Positions 1 to 9,700 of a stretch of DNA of 64,000 nt are shown here, piece by piece. The first letter of the stretch is position 1; each line of letters begins with the position of its first letter. Both the position numbers and the translations under genes were made by a program. Below the pieces are notes generated by a model, which was not told the origin of the DNA, did not search any database, and worked only from the letters and a program-made list of their open reading frames with translations. Origin of the DNA: Mycobacterium sp. 1245805.9 (GTDB lineage: Bacteria; Actinomycetota; Actinomycetes; Mycobacteriales; Mycobacteriaceae); assembly GCF_001672915.1 (NCBI RefSeq), contig NZ_LZKR01000039.1:1-64000 (forward strand). Reading direction: 5' to 3'.

Positions 1-44
1 GTGCGGGGCGCCGAGCCGCCCGGGCGGCGCGCACGCGCCCGCCA
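1..44. repeat. 44-bp exact direct repeat, copy A (in mycP2)
   Basis: Bases 1-44 are identical to 1446-1489 inside eccD2. Both copies read in the same frame and encode [14 protein letters not shown] on the minus strand. The match stops at base 45; it may continue beyond the left edge, which cannot be seen. Confidence 0.95.
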
Positions 45-603
45 TCGGCGGTGCGGGAGGCGGAACCTCCACCGGGGGCAGAGGCGCCCCGGCGGCCGGC
101 GGCGGCGCGGCCGGCGGCGGGAACGCCGGCGTCGGCGGGATCGGCCGCGGCATCGGCACCAGGCCCTGCGGTGCGGCCCCGATGATCGCGCCGACGACGG
201 TGCCGTGCGCGTCGCAGTCCGACAGGCCGTCCTCCCCCATGATGTAGTCGCCGCCGGGCACGACCGGCAATCGCGGATTGGGCGTAATCCCCGTGTCAAT
301 GACCGCGACGGGAACCCCGTTGCCCGTGCTGTATTGCCACGCCCGGCTGATGTTGAGCAGGTCGAAACCGGGCGCCAGCTGCGAGACGTCGGGCGTCTTC
401 ACCGTGATCGGCACCGAGCAGCTGTTGCCGCGCCGCATCGGTTGGTCCGGTCGCGGCGGCCCATCCGGGGGCACCGCGGCCGGATCCACCTTGGGCGGTG
501 AAATGGCCTGGGCCGCAGGAATATTGCCCGTAATGGCGACCAGGATCAGGACGGCGAAGATCGCGGCGGCCCGGGTGCACACCGGTTTCAGTGGCGAAGC
601 CAA
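1..603 (-). CDS. mycP2: MycP2 mycosin (subtilisin-like protease of ESX-2), 3' part cut by window edge
   Basis: Mycosins are membrane-anchored subtilisin-like proteases of the periplasmic face of type VII secretion systems. The visible 201 residues start with a signal sequence (hydrophobic [11 protein letters not shown], small residues up to AQA). The catalytic Asp lies in VAVIDTG (about residue 103) and the catalytic His in DAHGT (about residue 133). A proline-rich loop follows, as in other mycosins. The Ser lies beyond the window. The TTG start at 603 is chosen because GGGAGGG sits nine bases upstream and the signal sequence follows at once. It overlaps the eccD2 stop by 16 bases, which suggests translational coupling. 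The last 15 visible residues are copied from eccD2 in the same frame (see the 44-bp repeat), so the sequence at the edge may not be native. The '2' assignment rests on synteny. Confidence 0.9.
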   Translation of the reverse strand, partial: MASPLKPVCTRAAAIFAVLILVAITGNIPAAQAISPPKVDPAAVPPDGPPRPDQPMRRGNSCSVPITVKTPDVSQLAPGFDLLNISRAWQYSTGNGVPVAVIDTGITPNPRLPVVPGGDYIMGEDGLSDCDAHGTVVGAIIGAAPQGLVPMPRPIPPTPAFPPPAAPPPAAGAPLPPVEVPPPAPPMAGACAPPGRLGAPH

Positions 604-2117
604 GTGAACAGCCCTCCCAGAGCCGCGGCGGCCGGCAGCAACACGATCATGGCCAGGACCTCGAGCCACTCCACGGTCAGCCGGATCAACGGCCTGAACC
701 GTGTCGCGGGCACCAAAAGCGCTGCGGCCAAACCCAATGCGGCGAAGGCCACGACCAGCGCGGCCGGCCATACCAGGGCGGCTTCGAGGCTCCTGGGCCC
801 GGCCAGCGCGTACTTGACGACACCGGCGCACACCGCCGCGCATGCGCCACACACAAGCGCGACCGCCTGGTACTTGGCGGCGAATCCGCGGCCCTGCGTG
901 ATGAAAATGCCCACCACGAGGCCGGCGACCAGCAGCGCCAACCACGCCCAGCGACGACCCGGCGTCAGTACCCCCCACACGGCGACGGGCAGCACAATCG
1001 ACACCCCGACGCACAGGCCGACCTGAATCGCGTTGACCAACCGCGCCGAGGCGGCGATCGCGGCGCCGCGGGCGGTGATGTCGGTGAGTTCGTCGTCCTC
1101 GTCCTCGGTTTCCTTCGCGCTGACCGGCGACACCGTGTCCACGGGCATGCCCTCACGGCGCGCGAACAGGTCTCGGCCCGTGATGGATCCGAAGTGCGGC
1201 GGCCGCACCCTCGCCACCCACAGCGCGATCGTCGGCGCCATCCGCACCAGCACGAGCAGCCCGAACAGCACGCAGATCGCCAGCACCTGCACCGACACCG
1301 GCCGGAACATCCGGGCGGCGGCCACCGCGGCCGCGATCCCGCAGATTGCCACCACCGCGGTCGCCGCCGCAGTCTGCCACCGCTTGCGCGTCGCGGCGCT
1401 GATCGCGATGGCGCCCAGGATCACCACCACGAGCCCGATCAGCGCGTGCGGGGCGCCGAGCCGCCCGGGCGGCGCGCACGCGCCCGCCACGGCGACCAAA
1501 AGCACCGTGAGCCAAGCGAATCCGCTGAACATGTCGCGCCGCTGCGGCCAGCCTCGGAACACGACGATCGACGCGACCGCCAGGAGCAGGCCGACCCCGC
1601 CGGCGACGGCCGCCGGGACCGGCCCGTCGGTGAAGGTGCGCTCCCGCAGGGTCAACCCGACCACGACGCCGGCCGCCATGGCAGCGATCGCGATCGCCGT
1701 ATGCGCGGCCGTCAGCGCGGTGACGGGTGCGAACATCCGGTCGCCGCCATCGCGGCCCAGCCACTTGCCCATGGCCGCCAACGCCGTCGATAACGACTCG
1801 TACTGCGGCTCAAAGGATTCACCGTCGACCCTGGGCACCAGCACCAGTGTGTCGCCGTCTTGGACGCCGAGCTCGTCGAGGCTCTTGTTGATGTCCAGGC
1901 GCACGCCGTTGACCTTGTGCAGCTCGTAGCTGCCCGGCGGCAACGCGACCCCGTCGAAGCCCTTGCGCTTCAGGTCGTCGCTGAGCAGTTCCACCATGCC
2001 CTCGAAGAAGCCCTCCACCGGCGTCCCCGCGGGGAAGACCTGCGAGCACAGGTGCCTGTCGTAGGAGATGTTGACCGCACACCGCGCCGGGAAGGCGACC
2101 TTGTGGGGCGAGGTCAC
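588..2117 (-). CDS. eccD2: EccD2, ESX-2 membrane channel component
   Basis: EccD proteins have an N-terminal cytosolic ubiquitin-like domain followed by about eleven transmembrane helices, and form the inner-membrane scaffold of the ESX pore. Here residues 1-100 form the soluble domain ([15 protein letters not shown] near the start, [10 protein letters not shown] near its end). The rest is a chain of hydrophobic helices, including [18 protein letters not shown] and the C-terminal [16 protein letters not shown]. The 509-aa length is typical. The GTG start overlaps the stop of the upstream ATPase gene by four bases (GTGA), and the 3' end overlaps mycP2. The ESX-2 assignment rests on gene order, not on a paralogue comparison. 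Confidence 0.93.
   Translation of the reverse strand: MTSPHKVAFPARCAVNISYDRHLCSQVFPAGTPVEGFFEGMVELLSDDLKRKGFDGVALPPGSYELHKVNGVRLDINKSLDELGVQDGDTLVLVPRVDGESFEPQYESLSTALAAMGKWLGRDGGDRMFAPVTALTAAHTAIAIAAMAAGVVVGLTLRERTFTDGPVPAAVAGGVGLLLAVASIVVFRGWPQRRDMFSGFAWLTVLLVAVAGACAPPGRLGAPHALIGLVVVILGAIAISAATRKRWQTAAATAVVAICGIAAAVAAARMFRPVSVQVLAICVLFGLLVLVRMAPTIALWVARVRPPHFGSITGRDLFARREGMPVDTVSPVSAKETEDEDDELTDITARGAAIAASARLVNAIQVGLCVGVSIVLPVAVWGVLTPGRRWAWLALLVAGLVVGIFITQGRGFAAKYQAVALVCGACAAVCAGVVKYALAGPRSLEAALVWPAALVVAFAALGLAAALLVPATRFRPLIRLTVEWLEVLAMIVLLPAAAALGGLFTWLRH
1446..1489. repeat. 44-bp exact direct repeat, copy B (in eccD2)
   Basis: This is the second copy of the repeat at 1-44. It lies in a stretch of eccD2 that reads naturally as a loop between hydrophobic helices ([16 protein letters not shown]), so this is the more likely original copy. 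Confidence 0.95.
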
Positions 2118-3142
2118 TGCTGGGCCCTCTCGGCGCCGGCATCGGGCACGTACTTGTCGGCAAGCCCCGCGGTGATCTCGAACAGCCGCAGCCGCGACTT
2201 CTTCTTCAACTCGTGGACCGTGTCGATGATGCCGCCCTTGGCCAGGTGGGGATCGAACGGCATCACTTCCACGGTCGCGCCGACCTTGGTGAACCGCTCG
2301 GTCAAGTAGGCCAGGGCGTCCTTGTCGACCGCGCTGTCGGTGTGGTTGATGATCACGGTGCTGTGCGAGACCAGCTCGTGATAGCCCTGCGCGCTGAGGA
2401 AGTCGATGGCGCGCAGCACCGGCCGGGAGCGGTCCGCGGTGATTCCGGAGACGAACACCAGGGTGTCGGTGTTGTCCAGAACGGTCTTCATGACGGGGTG
2501 TTCGAGGTCCGGGGCGGTGTCGACCACCATGACGTTGTGGGTGCGCCGCAGCCGCGCCAGCACCCCGGCGAACATTGCGGGCACCAGCGGCCGGGGCTGA
2601 TCGGACGTCCGGTTGCCGGCCAGCACGTCGAGCCCGACCACGTTTTGGCCCAGATGTTCCCGGATGTCCGCGTAGCCCTGGACGTCGGTGTCGTTGATGA
2701 TGGCGGTGTAGTCACCGGGCGGCGACTCGTCGATGCGGTCCGCCAGGGTTCCGAAACCGGGAACCGCGTCGATCGCGATCACGTTCGTCGGGCGGCACTC
2801 GCGGAAGACGCCACCGATGCATGCGGCCAGCGTCGACACCCCGACGCCGCCCTTGCCCGAGACCAGCGTGATGACGAACTGCCGCCGAATATGCCGCCGG
2901 ATGCGTTCCTTTAATTCGCGATAATGCCGTTCCCTGGGTGATTCCCCGAGGTTTATATTGCGGAAAGAAATGTTGTAAATGAATTTTCGCCAGCCGGAGC
3001 CCGGCGGGATTTTTCGGGGTGCGGCTAAATCGGTAATACGCATTGTGTCCGATACCGAATCCCGGTGGCGCGCCGCTGGCGGTTCCCCCCGCCCAAGCCT
3101 CTCTTCGTCGTACATATTGGGGTCATTCCAAGAGGTCGTCAC
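2114..3142 (-). CDS. MinD/ParA-like ATPase of the ESX-2 locus (Rv3888c-type, EspI-related)
   Basis: This 342-aa protein has a deviant Walker A motif, [10 protein letters not shown], and the hydrophobic Walker B strand VMVVDTAPD. These are hallmarks of the MinD/ParA/Mrp P-loop fold. ESX loci often carry such an ATPase beside eccD; EspI of ESX-1 is the best-known example, where an ATP-dependent effect on secretion is reported. A basic segment ([13 protein letters not shown]) lies just before the P-loop. The GTG at 3142 (MTTSWNDPN) was chosen because it gives a length close to the M. tuberculosis homologue. The ATG at 3115 is an alternative, and neither has a strong Shine-Dalgarno. The stop overlaps the eccD2 start. 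The precise role is not known. Confidence 0.85.
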   Translation of the reverse strand: MTTSWNDPNMYDEERLGRGEPPAARHRDSVSDTMRITDLAAPRKIPPGSGWRKFIYNISFRNINLGESPRERHYRELKERIRRHIRRQFVITLVSGKGGVGVSTLAACIGGVFRECRPTNVIAIDAVPGFGTLADRIDESPPGDYTAIINDTDVQGYADIREHLGQNVVGLDVLAGNRTSDQPRPLVPAMFAGVLARLRRTHNVMVVDTAPDLEHPVMKTVLDNTDTLVFVSGITADRSRPVLRAIDFLSAQGYHELVSHSTVIINHTDSAVDKDALAYLTERFTKVGATVEVMPFDPHLAKGGIIDTVHELKKKSRLRLFEITAGLADKYVPDAGAERAQQ

Positions 3143-3276
3143 GACCGCCAACTCTAACACGATTTGGGATAGCCCGTTTCCGCGATCAAGCCCGCGAAGT
3201 GCATTACAAGCGTGCGAGGTTTGCCATTCCGATGATTGGTTGTAACGCGTCTTTTGCGGCCCCGGTAGCGAGCTTG

Positions 3277-4107
3277 TCAGACCACGCGCCGGTAGGAGTA
3301 CCACTCCTCCCCGGCGGGCAGGCTTTCGATGAGCCGCCGCACGGCCGCGCCGATGTCGCTGCGCGATCCCGGTGAGAGAACCTGGTAGCGGCGCCCGCCC
3401 GACACCACGCCTTCCGCGCACAGCCGGCCGGCCATCGTGTCCATGATCGCCACGGACGAGTCCGCGATCGCAAAGCGGGCCGTTTGTTCCGGTCCGACGC
3501 CGGCCTGCACCGCGATGATCGCCGCCTGCGCAGAACGTTCCGGATCGGCGGCCATGGTGAGGATGTGCAGCTGGTCGACGTCCAAACGCTGCTTGAGCAG
3601 AAACGACTTCAGGCTGGCGGCGTCGTGCACCGACTCCAGCAGCTCCGCGGTATCCAGGGTCACCGGCCGCAGCGGCGCCGCTTCGGCGACACCGCAGAGC
3701 CGTTCGACCTGGCCCACCACGAGCTCGGTGGCCGTGGCCGTCTCGCTGGCGGTGCCCGCCGGATACAGCCGCACCAGCTCGCCGTGGCGTTCCAGCACCA
3801 CCCACCAGCTGGCGAAGCGGCAGATGGCCGCGCGGCTGGGCTCGCGCCCCGGCACGTTGATCAGCAGCAGCAACCCGAGATCGCGCCGCAGCAGGACGGT
3901 CATCCATTCCCGGATCATCGGGTCGGCATTGCCCGCCTCGTCGAGCGCTCCGCATGCCTTGAGTTCGGCGACGACCGGATGGCGCAGCGCCAGCTCCGGG
4001 GTCTCCAGCCGCGGCAACAACGGGCGGAGGCCCAGCTCGGGGCACAGCTGCTCCACACCGGTCACCGCCTGCAACACCCACAGGCCATCGAGAGTCGTTG
4101 TCAGCAC
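3277..4107 (-). CDS. espG2: EspG2, cytosolic chaperone for ESX-2 PE/PPE substrates
   Basis: EspG proteins bind the tip of cognate PE-PPE heterodimers in the cytosol and deliver them to the secretion machine. The 276-aa product shows the family pattern: TLDGLWVLQAVTGVEQLCPELGLRP at the start (given here only as a recognisable region, residues 5-30), a central helix-rich part, and a C-terminal segment ending in EWYSYRRVV. The GTG start follows GAGGTG by nine bases. It lies directly after the esxC/esxD/PE/PPE genes in transcriptional order, as expected for a dedicated chaperone of PPE69/PE36. A 134-base spacer with no recognised feature separates it from the ATPase gene. Confidence 0.9.
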   Translation of the reverse strand: MLTTTLDGLWVLQAVTGVEQLCPELGLRPLLPRLETPELALRHPVVAELKACGALDEAGNADPMIREWMTVLLRRDLGLLLLINVPGREPSRAAICRFASWWVVLERHGELVRLYPAGTASETATATELVVGQVERLCGVAEAAPLRPVTLDTAELLESVHDAASLKSFLLKQRLDVDQLHILTMAADPERSAQAAIIAVQAGVGPEQTARFAIADSSVAIMDTMAGRLCAEGVVSGGRRYQVLSPGSRSDIGAAVRRLIESLPAGEEWYSYRRVV

Positions 4108-4211
4108 GCCAAATTCACCTCAGCCGGTCGCCGAAGGCAGGGCACATGCATATCGGTGCCCCGCCTCGGTCACCGCTCAGCGGCACGAACAGTCCCGCTG
4201 GGCAAGGGATT

Positions 4212-4499
4212 TCAGAACAGACCGGCGATTTGCTGGTCGGTGCTGATCGCCGCGTCGAGCACGTGGTTAGTCGTCTGACCGTGCTGGCGCACCGTATCGA
4301 TCAAGCCCTGCAGTCCGGACAGCATTTGGTACTGGGCGTCGAAAAAGCCCGTCGCACCGTGGCCGGCGAAAAACTCCTGCAGCGCATTCGTCTTGTTCGC
4401 GACGTCTTCGTGGATCGCGTGGAGTTGGCCGGCGCGAGAACCAACATCTGTCGCGAAGTCTGCGACGGCGCCGGGGTTATACGTGATCATGTCGTCCAT
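4212..4499 (-). CDS. esxC: EsxC, WXG100-family ESX-2 substrate
   Basis: The protein is 95 aa, the usual WXG100 length. It is very similar to the M. tuberculosis EsxC I recall (ITYNPGAV, DVGSRAGQLH, NALQEFFAGHG, QMLSGLQGLI and the same C-terminal QIAGLF). It is expected to form a helical-hairpin heterodimer with EsxD and be exported by ESX-2. The canonical W-x-G turn is replaced by G-F-F, so the Trp is absent, as in its M. tuberculosis homologue; the partner EsxD has a WSG. AAAGGA precedes the ATG. A 39-base gap separates it from esxD. Confidence 0.95.
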   Translation of the reverse strand: MDDMITYNPGAVADFATDVGSRAGQLHAIHEDVANKTNALQEFFAGHGATGFFDAQYQMLSGLQGLIDTVRQHGQTTNHVLDAAISTDQQIAGLF

Positions 4500-4538
4500 G
4501 ATGAAGTTCCTTTCGAAATCTGAATAAGCCTGGAATTA

Positions 4539-4859
4539 CTACGCGTTGTGGGCGGCGCCGCCGAACAAAGACTGGAACGCGGCCTGGGAGTCGGCCTCAT
4601 GGCCTTCCATCAATGCCGCGGCCTGGGTGAGGCCCTCGGCGAGGCGTGTGCCGCCCATCAGCACCTTGTTCAGGTCATTCGAGACCTCCGCGGCGGTCAT
4701 GTGAGAGGCGACGACGCCCGCACCCGACCAGGTTGCCGGGTTCATCACGTTTTCCTGATTTGCCAAGTAGCCCTGGGCGATTGCGATCGCCTGCTCCATA
4801 TTCGCTTGGATGTCGTGGCTGGTGCTGCGCAGCAATTGCGGTGTCACCTTGATTGTCAC
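4539..4859 (-). CDS. esxD: EsxD, WXG100-family partner of EsxC
   Basis: This 106-aa protein matches EsxD: KVTPQLLRSTSHDIQ at the N-terminus, the WXG motif in NPATWSGAGVV, and a second helix ending LMEGHEADSQAAFQSLFGG. It pairs with EsxC. The GTG at 4859 was chosen over longer readings because AAGGAGT lies seven bases upstream and the length fits the family. The 121 bases upstream, up to PPE69, hold no gene. Confidence 0.93.
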   Translation of the reverse strand: MTIKVTPQLLRSTSHDIQANMEQAIAIAQGYLANQENVMNPATWSGAGVVASHMTAAEVSNDLNKVLMGGTRLAEGLTQAAALMEGHEADSQAAFQSLFGGAAHNA

Positions 4860-4980
4860 TGCGATACTCCTTATCCGGTTAGGCGTGTCCCCTTTTGAAT
4901 CCCCTTTTGACCCCGGGGGCATGGGTCGAAGTGTATGGGCGCTATTCAGATGTGTCGATTCACCCGCTGAGCAGGCACTT

Positions 4981-6174
4981 TCAGACCGCTTGGTCGACGA
5001 CGCGCACAGTGGACGGCTGCTCGGACTTCTTCTGCGACCCGCCGTGGCCACCCGCCGCGTGGCCCACCGGCATGCCGCCGACACCCGTCCCGCCCGTCGA
5101 CGTCGTCGTCGGGGAGCGCACCGATTCGACACCCAGCGCCCCGCTGGGTCGGAGCCCCACCGGGCGGCCGCTGCTGCCGGGCTCGAACGCACTGACCGGA
5201 CGGGTGAAGGTGGTCGCGGGCATGCCGCCGCCGCCGAGCGAAGCCCCGCCGCCGCCGAGGCCGCCCGCCGCCCCGGGCGCCGCGGAAACCGCACTGACCG
5301 CCGACGCGGGTGTCGCGGCACCCGCGCCCAGGGCACCCGGGTTGGCGAACATGCCCATCATCGACTGCAGCGGCTGCATGGCGCTCATCGGCGCCTGCAT
5401 CATCTGCGAGGGCGCCTGCAGGGCCTGCGGAACCGCGCCCAGCATCGACTGCAGTGGTTGCATGAAGGTGCCGATCTGGCCGCCCATGTCCTGGCCGCTG
5501 GATGCCGCCTGACCGGCACCCGTCGTACCCGACTGCGCGCCCTGCAAGGCCGACCGCATCCCATCACCGGCGGCGGTGTCGGCGGCGGCCGGGCCGATCG
5601 CCGAGGCCGCCTCGGCCGGGGCGGCGGGCGAGGCACCCATGGTCGCCAACGGCGGTGGAATGGCCAGGCTTTCGGCCAGTGCCGCGAGGACGGCCCCATA
5701 GCTGGCGCCGGTCGCGGAGTTGTTCGGCCACATCACCCCGTAGTACTCGAACTCGAGCGAGCCGATGCGCGGCGTCAACGCACCGAACACCAGTGGGTTG
5801 ATGTTGTAGTCCGCCGCGCATTCGACACGGTTCGCGGTGCACTCGGGCTCCGGGCGCATGGCCGCGTTGGCGGTCTCGTACGCCGAGACGGCCGCCGAGA
5901 CGATTCCCGGCTTCACGTCTACCCAGCCGGCCAACCCGTGCAGCGATGCGTTCAGCGCCGTGATGCTCGCCGCCGAGCCCATCGACCCGGGCCCGGCCCA
6001 GCTGATCGAGGTCACCGCGGTGTTGATCGCCGACGCGACGCCAGAGGCATGGTGACTGGCGCCCAAGGCGGTCCAGGCCGCCCCGTTCGCCAGCATCGTC
6101 GCAACCCCGGTCCCCAGCTTGAGCAGAAGATCGTTGGCTTCAGGTGGACGCGCAGCCCAACCCGGATCAGGCAT
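4981..6174 (-). CDS. PPE69: PPE69, PPE-family ESX-2 substrate
   Basis: The 397-aa protein begins MPDPGWAARPPEAND, with the diagnostic PPE at residues 10-12. An alpha-helical domain of about 180 residues follows, which pairs with a PE protein and is recognised by EspG. The C-terminal half is rich in Ala, Gly, Met and Pro (repeats of the MQAPMSAMQPLQSM kind) and ends in a basic, His-rich tail. There is no GxxSVPxxW motif, so it is not of the PPE-SVP class. It starts ten bases after the PE36 stop and has AGGA before the ATG. EspG2 and PE36 in the same run support its role as the cognate ESX-2 substrate. Confidence 0.92.
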   Translation of the reverse strand: MPDPGWAARPPEANDLLLKLGTGVATMLANGAAWTALGASHHASGVASAINTAVTSISWAGPGSMGSAASITALNASLHGLAGWVDVKPGIVSAAVSAYETANAAMRPEPECTANRVECAADYNINPLVFGALTPRIGSLEFEYYGVMWPNNSATGASYGAVLAALAESLAIPPPLATMGASPAAPAEAASAIGPAAADTAAGDGMRSALQGAQSGTTGAGQAASSGQDMGGQIGTFMQPLQSMLGAVPQALQAPSQMMQAPMSAMQPLQSMMGMFANPGALGAGAATPASAVSAVSAAPGAAGGLGGGGASLGGGGMPATTFTRPVSAFEPGSSGRPVGLRPSGALGVESVRSPTTTSTGGTGVGGMPVGHAAGGHGGSQKKSEQPSTVRVVDQAV

Positions 6175-6183
6175 GTGTCCTGC

Positions 6184-6483
6184 TTACAACCCGAGCGTCA
6201 ACGCGCGCGCCGCCTCGGTGGCGGTGTAGACGCATGCCGAGATGCTCTGGGTTCCGGCGAACAAGCCGCGCTGCAGCGAGTGCTCCTGGACCACGCCCAA
6301 GTAGGCGCCCCCGCACGCGTTCAGCGCGGTGGCAAACAGGGCCGAGTCGGGATCATTGCCCATCGGCAACGTGCCGAGCAGGGCCGGTGCAGCCGACGCC
6401 GCTGCCGATTCGACTTCTGCGCTAATCGCCGATTCCGCTCCAGCGGACGCCAAAACGGCCTCGGGTTGTACGGTCCACGACAT
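6184..6483 (-). CDS. PE36: PE36, PE-family partner of PPE69
   Basis: This is a 99-aa PE-type protein with two Ala-rich helices and the YxxxE secretion signal (YTATE) near the C-terminus. It precedes PPE69 by nine bases, the standard arrangement of a co-folded PE-PPE pair. GGAGGG lies five bases before the ATG. It is longer than the 77-aa PE36 annotated in M. tuberculosis; the extra residues are within the normal PE-domain length of about 100. Confidence 0.9.
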   Translation of the reverse strand: MSWTVQPEAVLASAGAESAISAEVESAAASAAPALLGTLPMGNDPDSALFATALNACGGAYLGVVQEHSLQRGLFAGTQSISACVYTATEAARALTLGL

Positions 6484-6784
6484 AATTTCCCTCCGAGGTT
6501 TCCGCAGTCGTATCTCTGCGAATGATCGGCCAGTCTAGCGCCTGTCGGCAGACTGCGTATTCACAATGAATATCTGCTGTTCGAGCGCACCTCAAATTTC
6601 GTCTGATGGCCACATTCCACGCAATTGCACTTGCGTTGAATTGGTGTCACTCGAAGCGCAGAGGGCGCTACCGTCCCTTCTGTAACGGGGGTCACATTGG
6701 TGACACGTGGTGCGTGGCAACTGAAATCGCCATTTTCAGCGGGCGCCGGGTGAGCGCCTTTATTGCGCGCTATTTGATGCGCCG
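6484..6784. promoter_or_regulatory. 301-bp spacer before PE36-PPE69-esxDC, with inverted repeat
   Basis: There is no gene in this spacer between eccC2 and PE36. It is less GC-rich than its neighbours and is likely to hold a promoter for the PE36-PPE69-esxD-esxC-espG2 run. An inverted repeat GTCAC-attg-GTGAC lies at 6691-6704, with a related GGTGTCAC about 50 bases away. Operator function is inference only. Confidence 0.4.
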
Positions 6785-9700
6785 CTATTTGCCGGCAACA
6801 ATCGACGGTAGGCCGACCAAAATACCTTCGACATCGGATTCATCGGTTACCAGCAATCCACGACCCGGTGGCAGCATTTGGGCCCGCACGAGTCGATTGA
6901 TTTTATTCTGCGGATCGTTGTCCATATAAAGCTGAGCGACCTTCGCCGACGTTTGGTACCTCGTCCACGGATCCATCTGCAGCGTCGCCCAGTTGGTGCT
7001 GTTGCGCGTCGTGAACACATGCAGGCCGATCTGGCGGGCACGTTCCATCAGCATCCACAGCGCCGCACCGACGGGTGCGGTCGCCGGATAGCTCTGCGTC
7101 TGCGCCGGGCGCAGGTCCTGAACGTCGTCGATGAGCACGAAATGCCGGGTCCCCTCCCACGGCTTGAGCGCACGCAGCTCTTCCTGGCTCAGACCCTTGG
7201 GAGGCAGCCGCGGCAGCAACACCTCCTGCGCGAGTTCGGTTAGGACTCGGTCGATCTCGTCCTGGTCATACGCATAGGCGCGCACATACCCCGGGGCGTG
7301 CAAGTCCCGTAGGCCGTGCGGGGCGGCCTTGGGGTCGATCAGCGTCAGTTGGGCCTCCTCGGGACTGAACCGGCTCATCACCGCCTCGCCGATGGCGACC
7401 AGCGAGGTGCTCTTGCCGCAGCCCTGCCTGCCCAGAATCATCAGGCCGGGGCTCTCCGACAGGCGGAGCGGAACCGGCCCCAGCTGGTGGCGCTCGCCGA
7501 TGGCGAACGCGATCGACAGATCCTCCGCGCCGGCGTGGGCCGCCAGGATCGCGCTCAGTTCGATGCGCTCCGGCAGCCGCTGCAGGACCGCGTGCTTGGT
7601 GACGCCGGCGACCTCGGCGATGCGCGCGCCGAGGTCGGGTGTATCAACCACCGTGCGGGTTGCCGGATCGACCGCCATGGGAACGCCGACCAACAATTCG
7701 TGCAGCGAGTCCGTCAGGCCAAATCCGGGGCGGTTCAACGTCCGACGGGCGGCCTCGCGCGATTCGATGGCCGAGTGGCCCATCTGACTCTCCCCCGGCT
7801 CGGCCAGCCGCAACTGGATCCGTGCGGTGGCGTTCTGCAGCAGCTTCTGCCGCTGCCCGTGGATCCAGCCGCCCGCGCTGCACATCACGTGCACCCCATA
7901 TTCGGGACCACGGCTGCTCAACGAGATGATGCGATCGCCCAAGACCATGTCTTTGGTGTAGAGGTCGTCGTAGTCGTCGACCACGACGAAGACATCGCCG
8001 AACGGGTCATTCGGGTCGGTCCCGCCCAGCCCGTCGCTGCCGGGCCCGAACCGCCGCTCGCGGAACCCGTCCAGGTCGATGTTGGCGCGCCGGAAGGCGT
8101 CCTCGCGGGCGTCGATGAGCGCGTCCATGCTGCTCAAGATGCGCTCGATGCCCTCGGTGTCCCTGGGTGACACGATGTCGGCGATATGCGGGAGCGACCC
8201 GATCTGGGCCATGGTCGCACCGCCGACGCAGAAGAACGTCACCCGCGACGGCGTGTACATCATTGCCGCCGAGCACATCAGCGTCATCATCGTGGTCGTC
8301 TTGCCGCGCTGCTTGGCGCCTACCACGATGATGTTGCTACGCAACGCATCAACGGAATACACGACCTGCTTGGACTCTTCGGGGATGTCCATGACGCCCA
8401 CCGGGAACACCAGCCCGGGGTTGCGGCCGTAGTCGACATGCCACGGCTTGCCGCGCCAGCCGGACACCAGCGCGTCGACGGGTTCGGGGTGCTCCAGCGG
8501 CTCCAGCCACGGCCGGCGCGGCGCCCGGTGCCGCACCGTCTGCAGCGATTCCCGCAGCACGTCGACGATCTTCTTTTTCTTGAAGCCGTCCTCGTGCAAG
8601 AGGAATTCGTCGGGTTCTTCGTCGGCGGCGGAAGCGGCCTCCAACGCCGCGGCGTCGGCTTCGTCCAGCGGCTGATACTGCCAGTTGTAGAGCCGGGGTT
8701 GCGTCAGCGTCATGTCGACGGTTCGAACCACCTGACTCTTCTTCGGCACGACGAACGGCGCGGACAGGTAGAAGCAGCGGAATGGCTCCAGGTCCCGCGG
8801 GCCCACCTTCAGCAGCGCGAAACCGTTTTCTTTCGAGGGCAGGTGGTAGGCGGCGTCGGTGCCGATCACCTCGCGGCTGTCGTCGCCGGATTCGGCGCGC
8901 AGCGCGATGCGAAATGCGATGTTGGACTTGACTTTCTGCAGCGACGACAGATCCAGCCGTTGCCCGCCCAGCATGAAGAAAACGTTGGCGCCGCGGCCCT
9001 CCTGGCCGATGTGGATGATCAGGTTGATCCACTTGTCGTGGTTGGCGAACAGCTCGAGGTATTCGTCGACGATCACCAGCAGCACCGGCACCGGCGGCAG
9101 GTCGCGTCCGGCCAGACGGATCTCCTCATAATCGTTGGCGTCGCGCGCGCCCACCGACGTGAAAAGCTCGTAGCGCTGCTTGATTTCACCGTCGATGACC
9201 CGGCGCATCCGCTCGGCCAGGTGCCGTTCGTCCTTGCCGAGGTTCGACAGCGCGGCCACCACGTGGGGGATACCCAGGATGTCCTGGGCTGCCGATTCGA
9301 ACTTCATGTCGACGAAGATCACATTGAACGTCTCGGGTGAGTGGGTGAGCGCGATGCCGTACACCAACGACAGGAAGAACTCCGATTTGCCCGAGCCGCT
9401 GGTGCCGATGACAACCGAGTGAAAACCGAAGCCCCCGAAGTCTTTTGCGCGGATGATCACGTTCTGCAGCTCGCCATTGGGTTTGGCGCCGACCGGTATC
9501 TCGCACCACCGTTCGTCGCCGCGGCCGCGCCGCTCGGCCCACAGCCGGTCGACATCCAACTCCCGGGGGTCGGCGATTCCCAGCGCTCGTAGCAGTTCGG
9601 CGGCGCCGCTGGTCGAGTCGGCGATCTCGGCGCTGCTGGTCGGCGACCACCGAGCCATCGAGCGTGCGTAGCGGTAGGCCCTCGGGATCGACAGCTGGTC

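Noticed and set aside
591..1793. Long plus-strand open frame opposite eccD2
   Set aside because: It is Arg/Gln/His-rich without family features and lies over a clear EccD2 frame; high G+C produces such antisense frames.
3277..4081. Upstream extension of the MinD-like ATPase to a start at 4081
   Set aside because: It reads through espG2 in the wrong frame and gives low-quality sequence; the start at 3142 matches the family length.
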